DNA from: Streptomyces griseus
GTDB taxonomy: Bacteria > Bacteroidota > Bacteroidia > Chitinophagales > Chitinophagaceae
Direction of reading: 5' to 3'
Length of the DNA: 10,042 bases
NCBI GenBank assembly: GCA_943323705.2
Contig: CALPIT020000076.1
Span: 1 to 10,042 of the forward strand
Made by a program: the position numbers and the translations under genes. Positions 1 to 6,588 of the stretch are shown here, piece by piece. Below the pieces are notes generated by a model that made no database searches, was not told the origin of the DNA, and was given only the letters and a program-made list of their open reading frames with translations. Numbering within the stretch: position 1 is the stretch's first letter; every line of letters starts with the position of its first letter.

Positions 1-181
1 AAAAGAACTCAATCCTTATTTTGGTTCCAATTATCTGGAGTTGGCAAAAGCATATCATAAATTAGATGATAATAAAAATGCCGAAAAAAATCTGAAGTAT
101 GTAATTGCCATGCCTAATTACACAGAAGAAGATCCTATTGTAAAAACCAATGCAAATAAGTTGTTGAGTGAGATTGAATAG
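1..181 (+). CDS. TPR-like repeat protein, C-terminal fragment (5' end outside window)
   Basis: An open frame runs from the window edge (first full codon at base 2) to a TAG at 179-181 and gives about 59 residues. The stretch from NPYFGSNYLELAKAYHKLDD into NAEKNLKYVIAMP has the helix-turn-helix spacing of a tetratricopeptide repeat: aromatic and small residues in helix A, then an Ala-rich amphipathic helix B. A short polar linker (NYTEEDP) and a terminal helix ending in KLLSEIE follow. TPR proteins are protein-interaction scaffolds. This ending resembles the short TPR proteins of Bacteroidota that look like the regulator-of-microtubule-dynamics family, but that is inference from pattern. The N-terminal part, any signal peptide and the gene's total length cannot be seen. 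No partner can be inferred, because a 297-base gap separates it from the next gene. Confidence 0.6.
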   Translation, partial: KELNPYFGSNYLELAKAYHKLDDNKNAEKNLKYVIAMPNYTEEDPIVKTNANKLLSEIE

Positions 182-313
182 ATGCTGGAGATTGGATAAG
201 CTAGATATGCTAAAAATACATGTTGGTTAAAAAGGTTCAATTTTTTCAATAAGTTTAAAATGTTATTCGCTAAACAACCTATTTAACTAATTAAACCTTT
301 TGAAATTTCTGAA

Positions 314-378
314 CAATTCCCAATCCCCAATTCCCAATTCCCAATCCCCAACTCCCAAACCCCAATCCCCAATTCCCA
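314..378. repeat. Heptanucleotide tandem array, CAAYYCC-type, nine units
   Basis: Nine consecutive 7-base units can be read without a gap from 314 to 376. In order they are CAATTCC, CAATCCC, CAATTCC, CAATTCC, CAATCCC, CAACTCC, CAAACCC, CAATCCC, CAATTCC, followed by a partial CA. The variation is confined to the two or three middle bases (CAANNCC). After a 33-base interruption (379-411) the motif resumes with a unit at 418-424 and fragments up to about 436. It lies about 100 bases upstream of the M1 peptidase start, in the gap after the TPR gene. It is similar in style to the short tandemly repeated repetitive (STRR) heptamers known from filamentous cyanobacteria. The remaining 182-313 part of this gap is AT-rich and shows nothing I recognise. 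Confidence 0.9.
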
Positions 379-411
379 TATTTTTGTTACTCGGTCGGAG
401 ACCTTCGTCGG
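379..411. other. GC-richer insert interrupting the heptamer array
   Basis: Between the last full heptamer at 376 and the resumed motif at 412 there is a 33-base segment of different composition. It holds GGTCGGAGACC, which can fold as a 4-base stem (GGTC/GACC) with a 3-base loop, followed by CTTCGTCGG. GTCGG therefore occurs twice, at 394-398 and 407-411. Its GC content contrasts with the AT-rich surroundings. It could be a remnant of a dispersed repeat that landed in the array or a diverged array segment. One copy in the window is too little to decide. Confidence 0.5.
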
Positions 412-478
412 CAACCCCAATTCCCAAACGTTCCCCATATACTCCTTTTACCTAACTTCGTTTCCACAAATTTACAAT

Positions 479-2425
479 ATGGCAAAATTCATTATTTCTA
501 TTCTATTTTTATTTTCTATTATTAGCACAAATGCACAATCCAGTTATGACCCACATGCTTTATTTGCACCTGTACAATATCCTGTTGGTGGAAGCTTGTG
601 CAGAACTGCATCTGGTGCACCTTCTAAATCCTACTGGCAAAATAGAGCAGACTATAATATCAATGTAAAACTAAACCCCGACACAAAAGAAATCAGCGGC
701 TCCGTTGTTATCAATTATAAAAATAATAGTCCCCAAGATTTGAATTTTCTATGGTTACAATTGGACCAAAACCTATTTAAAAAAGACAGTCGCGGACAAA
801 CCAGAATGCCGGCTACTTCTCGAAGCCGTTATGGTGATGCCAATTCTACTTTTAATGGTGGCTACAACATAAAATCTGTAAAAATAACTTCTCTGGATCG
901 CCCTGGAAGCAATGTGCCAATTGATGCTAAATATATTATTGAGGATACCAGAATGCAAATTCGATTGGATGAAGCATTGATGTCATCAGGTCAAAGTCTC
1001 TCTATTACTATTGAGTATAGTTTTATCCTCACCAATTATGGCGCAGACAGATATGGTATTTTACCAACCAAAAACGGGAATATAATAGCAGTAGCTCAAT
1101 GGTATCCCCGCATGTGTGTGTATGATGATGTAAGAGGTTGGAACACCGATCCTTATCTTGGTCCGAGTGAATTCTATCTCGAATATGGTGATTTTGATTT
1201 TAGTATTACTGCTCCTGCAAGCCATATTGTAGTTGCAGGTGGTGTTTTACAAAATCCTGAAGAAGTACTCACTGCCGAGCAAATTAAAAGATTGGCTCAA
1301 GCTGCAAACAGCGACAAGACTGTAATGATTAGAACCGAAGCTGAAGTGAAAGATCCTAAGTCAAGACCTAAAGCAAAAGAATTAACCTGGAAATTTAAGC
1401 TTAACAATGCAAGAGATGTATCATGGGCTAGTTCTGAATCTTTTGTTTGGGATGCCGCAAGAATTAATTTGCCCTCTGGTAAAAAATCATTGGCCATGAG
1501 TGTATATCCGATTGAAAGCAAAGGTAATCCAGCTTGGGGCAGATCAACGGAATACGTAAAAGGCAGTGTTGAAAATTATAGCAAGAGATGGTTCGAATAT
1601 CCATACCCGGTAGCCGTTAATGTGGCCAGCAATGTGGGAGGAATGGAATATCCAGGTATCGTATTTTGTAGCTCGGGTTCAACTGGTGAAGGGCTTTTTG
1701 GTGTAACTGATCATGAATTTGGACATACCTGGTTTCCGATGATTGTGGGCAGTAATGAAAGATTATACGGCTGGATGGACGAAGGTTTCAATTCATTTAT
1801 CAATATGCCGGCCCATGATGATTTCAATAATGGAGAATACAGACAGTCTCCAACAAGTGGTGAAGAATCAGCTTACAATCTTTTTAGTCCTTATTCGGAA
1901 GGTATTTTTAATACACCAGATGCGATGAAAGAATATAATATTGGTGTTTCATTGTATTATAAGCCAGCAGTAGCACTTAATCTCTTAAGAACTTATGTGT
2001 TAGGCGAAGACAGATTTGATTATGCTTTTAGAACTTATATTAATCGATGGGCGTTCAAACATCCAACACCTTGGGATTTTTTCAATACAATGAATAACGC
2101 AGCAGGAGAGGATTTGGGTTGGTTTTGGAGAGCTTGGTTTATCAATGATTACAGATTGGATCAGGCTATAACTGAAGTTAAAAATGAGGAAACTGGTCCG
2201 TTAGTTACTATTTCCAATTTGAATCAGATGGCCATGCCTGTTACCATTTCTTATGAAACTGTTTTCGGTAAAAAAGATACCATCAAACTTCCTGTTGAAA
2301 TCTGGAATAACGCTTCTAGTTTCATTGTGAAAATTCCAGTTAAAGAAATGCTCAAATCAGTAACCATCGATGCTGATAAAGTTTTGCCTGATGTTAACTT
2401 TAAGAATAATGAGTGGAAGCAGTAG
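479..2425 (+). CDS. Secreted M1-family zinc aminopeptidase
   Basis: This 648-residue protein is predicted to be a gluzincin metallopeptidase that removes N-terminal residues from peptides after export. Residues 1-19 form a signal peptide (Lys3, a hydrophobic core to about residue 15, then a site after TNA-19). There is no lipobox Cys. An N-terminal beta-sandwich starts near residue 59 (YNINVKLNPDTKEISGSV). The exopeptidase motif, usually GAMEN, is GGMEY at 387-391. The zinc site is complete: HEFGH at 412-416, then exactly 18 residues and Glu435 in WMDEGF, with Glu413 as general base. Tyr493 in YYKP matches the Y-E-K-G catalytic tyrosine. A helical segment and a short beta-rich tail (about 565-648) follow, and I see no type IX secretion C-terminal domain. 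The ATG at 479 fits because the signal peptide begins there. No Shine-Dalgarno is present. Family membership is near certain; the exact substrate is unknown. Confidence 0.93.
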   Translation: MAKFIISILFLFSIISTNAQSSYDPHALFAPVQYPVGGSLCRTASGAPSKSYWQNRADYNINVKLNPDTKEISGSVVINYKNNSPQDLNFLWLQLDQNLFKKDSRGQTRMPATSRSRYGDANSTFNGGYNIKSVKITSLDRPGSNVPIDAKYIIEDTRMQIRLDEALMSSGQSLSITIEYSFILTNYGADRYGILPTKNGNIIAVAQWYPRMCVYDDVRGWNTDPYLGPSEFYLEYGDFDFSITAPASHIVVAGGVLQNPEEVLTAEQIKRLAQAANSDKTVMIRTEAEVKDPKSRPKAKELTWKFKLNNARDVSWASSESFVWDAARINLPSGKKSLAMSVYPIESKGNPAWGRSTEYVKGSVENYSKRWFEYPYPVAVNVASNVGGMEYPGIVFCSSGSTGEGLFGVTDHEFGHTWFPMIVGSNERLYGWMDEGFNSFINMPAHDDFNNGEYRQSPTSGEESAYNLFSPYSEGIFNTPDAMKEYNIGVSLYYKPAVALNLLRTYVLGEDRFDYAFRTYINRWAFKHPTPWDFFNTMNNAAGEDLGWFWRAWFINDYRLDQAITEVKNEETGPLVTISNLNQMAMPVTISYETVFGKKDTIKLPVEIWNNASSFIVKIPVKEMLKSVTIDADKVLPDVNFKNNEWKQ

Positions 2426-2428
2426 AGG

Positions 2429-2452
2429 AGGTTTAACGGTTTAATGGTTTAA
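2429..2452. repeat. Octanucleotide tandem repeat NGGTTTAA, three units
   Basis: Four bases after the M1 peptidase stop codon, GGTTTAA occurs at 2430-2436, 2438-2444 and 2446-2452. This is a strict 8-base period with only the first base varying (A, C, T). It opens the repeat-filled convergent gap between the peptidase and the MATE gene. No function can be assigned; it is not a terminator hairpin. Confidence 0.8.
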
Positions 2453-2472
2453 GTCACTACGCTGGTTATGGT

Positions 2473-2625
2473 CCTTTGTGTTAGTGGCATAAAAAACATT
2501 GCGTCTTTGCTCCACTGCGAGCTTTGCGTGAAACCCCATTCGTGAATTCGTGGTTATTCCATCACATCGCGAAGCGATAAAAATTTCGTGGACCTTATCG
2601 CCTTTGCGCCTTTGTGGCAAAAAAA
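2473..2625. repeat. Degenerate period-8 repeat block with an ATTCGTGAATTCGTGG element
   Basis: Read on the minus strand, 2599-2625 resolves into octamers of the type CCACAAAG, GCGCAAAG, GCGATAAG. Looser CAC-AAAG-like pieces continue through 2473-2536. Inside the block, 2538-2553 carries ATTCGTGAATTCGTGG, the same element that recurs four times in 9620-9908. At 2566-2578 ATCGC-GAA-GCGAT can fold into a 5-base hairpin. The block fills the convergent gap between the M1 peptidase and the MATE gene. Similar 'actttgtg...cgcctttgcg' blocks are widespread in intergenic DNA of Bacteroidota; that link is from general knowledge. An open frame on the minus strand across this block is not a gene. Confidence 0.7.
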
Positions 2626-2658
2626 AACATTGAACTTTTCTCCTTTCTAATTTTTGCC

Positions 2659-2672
2659 AAACATCAATGTTT
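2659..2672 (-). terminator. Weak stem-loop at the MATE stop codon
   Basis: AAACAT and ATGTTT flank a two-base centre at 2659-2672, and the TGA stop (complement of 2664-2666) lies inside the stem. Read on the minus strand it is followed by a short A-rich stretch, then about 30 bases further by a run of nine T (opposite the A-run at 2622-2630). This could act as a weak terminator for the MATE transcript. The stem is AT-rich and the T-run is far away, so the assignment is tentative. Confidence 0.25.
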
Positions 2673-4040
2673 CTTGATTTTTTTATTCCCTTGCATGTGC
2701 ATCCATTTTTTAGAAAACATATAACCTGATGCCATGAACAATATCGACAACCAATAGACAAATTCATTACTCCAGGCAATTGATAAAGAGATATAATGCA
2801 ACTTCATAAAATACCAAGTATAAACTAGGTAAAGTGAAATAGAGATGATTTCTATTTGCAAATTGACCCTTGTATTTCCAGTTCCGGTAACGGCATTTAA
2901 CCAAATATTAGAAATACTCATAAAAATCATCCCTAGTGAAACCATTCTGATAACAGGTACGCCTTCTATTAGAAATGACTCATCTTGTCCGAACAATGAG
3001 AAAAAAGTAACAGGAAACAAATTCAAAAAGCAAATCATCACCATGCAAAGTCCTAGGCTCCACAATGATATTTTCTTCACTACAGGTATCACCATTTCTT
3101 TTCTACCTTGACCAATGAGATTTGACACCATCGTATTGCTGGTGCCTGCAAATGCCCAAATAAATACACCTGCCAACCCAAATACATTTCTCATGGTATT
3201 GCTTACCGCTTTTGCAACAGGCCCCTTTGATTCTATCAATAAAAAGAAAATCAGCCAGGTGGTTAAGCTGATGATAAACTGAAGAATCAATGGCAAAGCA
3301 ATTTTCTTGATTTCTTTGCTAATGATATGGTTGTAAGAAAAGCTTTTCAGTAATCCATATTTCTTTTTTAATCCTGTAATAAAAATGACTGCAAATACAA
3401 CAATCATTCCTGTGCATTCCGCCATCACAGAAGCCACAGCAGCACCATTGAATCCCATTTGTGGAAATCCCATTTTGCCAAAGATGAGCAGATAGTCAAA
3501 CAAAACATTGATCAAGGCTTCAAACAAGAATCCTATCATCAAAAACCTGCTGTTTAAGCTGGAAATCAGAAATGAATTGCCCATTTGAAATAGAAACAAA
3601 AAGGGCAAGCCCAGAATTCTGATTCTTAAAAAACTCATTTCCATGGGATATGCATCCGGACTGGAAACTTGCTGTAAAATAAATGGAGCAATGAACCAGG
3701 TAAATAAAATAAATAAAACGGAAAGTTGAATGCTGATGCGAATGCCCTGACTTAAGACTGTTTTAAATGCTTCTGGCTTTCCGGAGCCGGCATATCCTGA
3801 AAAGACGGATTGCATGGAGCTGTTTAGTCCATGTCCAGCCACTGCAAAAATCAAATAAAATACTCCAGTAATACCTGCATTTCCTAATGCCTGATTACTC
3901 AGGTGACCTAAAAAAATACTATTTACTAGTAAGTTTAACTGAGGTACCAGAATGGCCAAAGTAATTGGCATGGCAATTGATAAAATTTGCTTGCTATCTA
4001 CTTTGACCTTTAAATCATTATTTGAAGGATAAGATTCCAT
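2664..4040 (-). CDS. MATE-family efflux transporter
   Basis: This is a 458-residue inner-membrane protein with about 12 hydrophobic segments in two repeated halves (roughly 20-230 and 240-445), as expected of MATE exporters. These use a sodium or proton gradient to expel drugs or metabolites. Recognisable family stretches are the N-terminal PITLAILVPQLN region (25-36) with FLGH (43-46), the conserved loop NVLFDYLLIFG then GFPQMGFNGAAVAS (178-204), SNLIGQGR (306-313) and NAVTGTGNTR (382-391). I chose the ATG complementary to 4038-4040. An in-frame ATG at 4076 adds 12 residues, but it would overlap the divergent neighbour and lies upstream of the promoter read at 4049-4077. Many MATE relatives begin only a few residues before the first helix, which agrees. 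The substrate cannot be read from the sequence. It converges with the M1 peptidase and diverges from the DUF3822 gene with no room between them. Confidence 0.9.
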   Translation of the reverse strand: MESYPSNNDLKVKVDSKQILSIAMPITLAILVPQLNLLVNSIFLGHLSNQALGNAGITGVFYLIFAVAGHGLNSSMQSVFSGYAGSGKPEAFKTVLSQGIRISIQLSVLFILFTWFIAPFILQQVSSPDAYPMEMSFLRIRILGLPFLFLFQMGNSFLISSLNSRFLMIGFLFEALINVLFDYLLIFGKMGFPQMGFNGAAVASVMAECTGMIVVFAVIFITGLKKKYGLLKSFSYNHIISKEIKKIALPLILQFIISLTTWLIFFLLIESKGPVAKAVSNTMRNVFGLAGVFIWAFAGTSNTMVSNLIGQGRKEMVIPVVKKISLWSLGLCMVMICFLNLFPVTFFSLFGQDESFLIEGVPVIRMVSLGMIFMSISNIWLNAVTGTGNTRVNLQIEIISISLYLVYTWYFMKLHYISLSIAWSNEFVYWLSILFMASGYMFSKKWMHMQGNKKIKKH

Positions 4041-4043
4041 TAT

Positions 4044-4907
4044 ATGAGCAAATTTATTCTTAATTTGCCGACTCAAATTATTTTTTTGAAATCAGGTTAC
4101 AACATACCACTAAAAGATACAGGAAACCAATCCCTTCAATTATTGATTGAATTGGGAGACTTTGGTATTTCATTAATCTGGACAGATACTCAAAAAAAAC
4201 AAATTGCTGCTTTGGCAGTTTATATTTTTGAAGAGGACGATAATAAAGTGGAGCAAATTCGCAACACCATTAATAATGCTGTAATACCAGGAAAAGATAA
4301 AAAGGGCTTGAAGATTTTTTACAATTTTAAAGAATCGATGCTCATTCCCACAAAGTATTATAATGAAGACTTAAATGAACAAATGTTGTCTTTGCTTTTT
4401 GGAGAAAATGATGATACCGTAATCCGAACAGATAAATTAGACAAATTTCAGATTTGCAATATTTATCGTTTGCCTACTGAGTTAGATAATTTCATCACTA
4501 GTTCATTTCCTCAGATAAACTATTTGCATTCTACTAGTTGCCAGATTCTTCAAGAGTTTTCTTCAACTGAAATGGTGTGTATCGTATTTTATAATGCCAT
4601 TAAAGTAATGTTATACATCGATGGGCATTTGTATCTTGTTCAACAATTTAAATATAATGGACCTGAGGATGTGTCTTATTATCTTTTGAATATTTGCAAA
4701 CAACATGATTTGCAGCCAACAGAAATTAAATTACACATTAGTGGTATGATTGTACAAGACTCAATTTTGTTCCAGCATTTATACAATTATTTCTTACATA
4801 TTGATTTTATCTCCATGTCTGATCAGATTAAAATGAAAGATGACATCAACGATTTGCCTGCCCATTTTTTTAGTCATTTAACCGAACTCGCCACATGCGA
4901 ATTATAA
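4044..4907 (+). CDS. DUF3822 family protein
   Basis: This 287-residue protein has no signal peptide or membrane segment. It resembles DUF3822, a Bacteroidota-restricted family of unknown function usually encoded next to rsmD. The resemblance rests on the FYNFKESMLIPTKYY segment (92-106), the alternating beta-strand pattern at 178-203 (CIVFYN, then a strand, Gly194, then a strand), the PEDVSYYLLNICKQHDLQP stretch (207-225) and a following strand ending in HISGMI (231-236). The two-strand/Gly/two-strand layout recalls the actin-like (PilM/FtsA-type) fold, but I see no clear nucleotide-binding motif. The ATG at 4044 is the only ATG before residue 99. The recognisable domain begins near residue 28, so a TTG such as the one at 4086 is an alternative start. 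It overlaps rsmD by 13 bases, implying coupled translation and possibly a joint role with RsmD. Confidence 0.72.
   Translation: MSKFILNLPTQIIFLKSGYNIPLKDTGNQSLQLLIELGDFGISLIWTDTQKKQIAALAVYIFEEDDNKVEQIRNTINNAVIPGKDKKGLKIFYNFKESMLIPTKYYNEDLNEQMLSLLFGENDDTVIRTDKLDKFQICNIYRLPTELDNFITSSFPQINYLHSTSCQILQEFSSTEMVCIVFYNAIKVMLYIDGHLYLVQQFKYNGPEDVSYYLLNICKQHDLQPTEIKLHISGMIVQDSILFQHLYNYFLHIDFISMSDQIKMKDDINDLPAHFFSHLTELATCEL
4049..4077 (-). promoter_or_regulatory. Bacteroidota-type promoter for the MATE gene
   Basis: On the minus strand, TTTG (complement of 4074-4077) is followed after 17 bases by TAAATTTG (complement of 4049-4056). This matches the TTG...TAnnTTTG sigma-ABfr consensus known for Bacteroides and Flavobacterium. 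The -7 element ends 8 bases before the chosen MATE ATG at 4040, so transcription would start almost at the start codon and the mRNA would be leaderless or nearly so. The whole element lies within the first codons of the divergent DUF3822 frame. The match is seen in the sequence; promoter activity is inferred. Confidence 0.55.
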
Positions 4908-5434
4908 GCGGTAAATATGGAGGTAGAAGAATTCAGCCTCCAGCAAATATGCCACATACAAGGCCTACAACCGATATTGCGAAGGAAGGACTTTTCAATA
5001 TTCTGCAAAATAATATCGATTTTGAAGAAATAGTTTCTTTAGACCTTTTCGGTGGAACAGGTTGTATCAGCTACGAATTGGCAAGTAGGGGAGCTTTAGA
5101 TTTAACCATCGTAGAGAAAGATCCCAAGATGTATGAGTTTATCAAAAAGACGTCTACGATGCTAGGAATAGAGAATTTCAATTTGGTAAAACAGGATGTA
5201 TTTGGTTATATCAATACTTGCCACAATCAGTATGATTTTATTTTCGCAGGCCCGCCATACGCATTGACTACTATTGATGATTTGCCGCGTTTGATTTTTC
5301 AAAAACAATTACTAAAAAAAGGCGGCTGGTTTGTGCTGGAGCATACACCAAGAAATGATTATAAGAAATTTGATTTTTACAAAACAGAAAGAAATTATGG
5401 GACAACCATTTTTTCAATTTTTATTCAAGATTAA
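4895..5434 (+). CDS. rsmD: 16S rRNA (guanine(966)-N2)-methyltransferase RsmD
   Basis: This 179-residue SAM-dependent methyltransferase is expected to methylate G966 of 16S rRNA in the small subunit. Family marks are the opening MRIISGKYGGRRIQPP, the TRPTTDIAKEGLFNIL box (22-37), SAM motif I LDLFGGTGC (49-57) and the acidic motif II VEKD (73-76; Glu74 should hold the ribose). The tail segment KTERNYGTTIFSIF is typical of the Bacteroidota version. The oddity is motif IV. Where the family has [DN]PP[YF], and close relatives FADPPYAL, this protein reads FAGPPYAL, with Gly119 encoded by GGC at 5249-5251. The lost Asp normally contacts the target base, so activity may be altered, or the base may be a sequencing error. 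The length is normal, there is no frameshift, and the ATG at 4895 overlaps the end of the DUF3822 gene. The family call is firm; activity is uncertain. Confidence 0.93.
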   Translation: MRIISGKYGGRRIQPPANMPHTRPTTDIAKEGLFNILQNNIDFEEIVSLDLFGGTGCISYELASRGALDLTIVEKDPKMYEFIKKTSTMLGIENFNLVKQDVFGYINTCHNQYDFIFAGPPYALTTIDDLPRLIFQKQLLKKGGWFVLEHTPRNDYKKFDFYKTERNYGTTIFSIFIQD

Positions 5435-5445
5435 ATAGCGAAATT

Positions 5446-6498
5446 TTGTTGAAGAGTTTCAGATATATGTTGTTCCCTTTTGCATTAATCTACAGGATTA
5501 TCATAAGATTGCGCAACCTACTTTATGATGTCAATTTGCTAAAGTCTTCTGATTTTAATTTCCCTATTATATGCATCGGAAATGTAGCAGTAGGTGGCAC
5601 AGGTAAAACACCAATGACAGAATATCTTATCGAGTTGTTGCAAGGTCGTTATCAAGTGGCAACTTTAAGCAGGGGTTACAAAAGAAGAACAAAAGGCTTT
5701 GCCATCGCCGGTCCGCAAACAACCGCTATTGAAATTGGAGATGAACCCATGCAATTTCATCAGAAATTTCCTGGAGTAACAGTCGCTGTTGGTGAAGAAA
5801 GATTGGTTGCCATTCCACAGATTTTGTATCAACATCCTAATACTTCTGTTATATTGCTTGATGATGCTTTTCAGCATCGTGCAGTAAGGGCCGGATTGAA
5901 TATTTTACTAACGGAATACAGTAATCTTTACACGAGAGACTTTATGATGCCTTCCGGTGATTTAAGAGATGAACGCAAAAGCAGCAAAAGAGCGCATGTT
6001 ATCATCGTAACGAAGTGTCCAGAAGATCTTAGTCTAGAAGAAAGCAAAAAATTAGTTACCGAGCTGAATCCATTACCTCATCAACAAGTTTTTTTTACAA
6101 CAATTCAATATGGGACTCCTTATCATATGTTCAAGGGAGATCAATTAAAAATTGAAAATGACCATAATGTATTACTGCTTTGTGGTATTGCCAATCCAAT
6201 GCCTGTGAAAAAATACCTTAACGAGCATGTGCATTCGTTTGAAATGTTGAAATTTAAAGACCATCATATTTTTAATAGTACAGATCTTAATGAGATTCAA
6301 AAACAGTTTCAGAGAAATACATCATCCAATAAAATTATCATCACTACAGAAAAAGATGCAGTAAGGCTTTTGAAATTCAAAAATGAAATGACAGATTTGC
6401 CCATTTATGTATTGCCGGTGAAACATCATTTTCTTTTTAATGAGTCTGGTGATTTCAATAAAAAGGTGCTTGTTTTCATAGATTCGTACAAGAAATAA
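5446..6498 (+). CDS. lpxK: Tetraacyldisaccharide 4'-kinase (lipid A 4'-kinase)
   Basis: This 350-residue protein phosphorylates the 4' position of the tetraacyl-disaccharide 1-phosphate precursor of lipid A, at the cytoplasmic face of the inner membrane. A hydrophobic N-terminal anchor helix (about 7-26, FPFALIYRIIIRLRN) precedes the characteristic Walker A GNVAVGGTGKTP (45-56). SRGYKR (75-80), GDEP (98-101) and DDAFQHR (139-145) then follow. These are the hallmark segments of LpxK, and the GDEP aspartate is probably the catalytic one. HHIF lies near 265 and TTEKDAVRL near 302, as in the family. The start is a TTG at 5446 (another TTG follows at 5449). The first in-frame ATG, at 5467, would remove seven residues of the usual anchor sequence, so I prefer TTG. 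It lies 11 bases after rsmD and is probably cotranscribed. Length and motifs are normal. Confidence 0.95.
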   Translation: MLKSFRYMLFPFALIYRIIIRLRNLLYDVNLLKSSDFNFPIICIGNVAVGGTGKTPMTEYLIELLQGRYQVATLSRGYKRRTKGFAIAGPQTTAIEIGDEPMQFHQKFPGVTVAVGEERLVAIPQILYQHPNTSVILLDDAFQHRAVRAGLNILLTEYSNLYTRDFMMPSGDLRDERKSSKRAHVIIVTKCPEDLSLEESKKLVTELNPLPHQQVFFTTIQYGTPYHMFKGDQLKIENDHNVLLLCGIANPMPVKKYLNEHVHSFEMLKFKDHHIFNSTDLNEIQKQFQRNTSSNKIIITTEKDAVRLLKFKNEMTDLPIYVLPVKHHFLFNESGDFNKKVLVFIDSYKK

Positions 6499-6588
6499 GA
6501 TTGATTTCTATTTTTAACAAAACAAATAAGAAGACTTTCGTAGAAAAGCCTCATTTTCGCAATTCAATTTTTTTACCATCATTATATT

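Noticed and set aside
453..460. TAACTTCG as a -7 promoter element for the M1 peptidase
   Set aside because: It has one mismatch to TAnnTTTG, and no TTG/TTTG -33 element was found at proper spacing, so the support is too weak to list.
1297..1521. Minus-strand open frame opposite the M1 peptidase
   Set aside because: It lies wholly antisense to a well-supported gene and its translation shows no family motif. The same applies to 773-958 (-) and 1743-1928 (+).
2441..2779. Minus-strand open frame of 112 codons across the convergent gap
   Set aside because: It consists of repeat DNA plus an off-frame reading of the MATE 3' end, and its protein has no domain-like pattern.
4041..4076. Extended MATE start at the ATG complementary to 4074-4076
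   Set aside because: It would overlap the DUF3822 gene and place the start codon upstream of the predicted promoter -7 element. The extra 12 residues look unlike a transporter N-terminus.
6499..6588. Promoter or terminator between lpxK and the barrel gene
   Set aside because: No TAnnTTTG match and no stable hairpin with a T-run could be read in this 90-base AT-rich gap.
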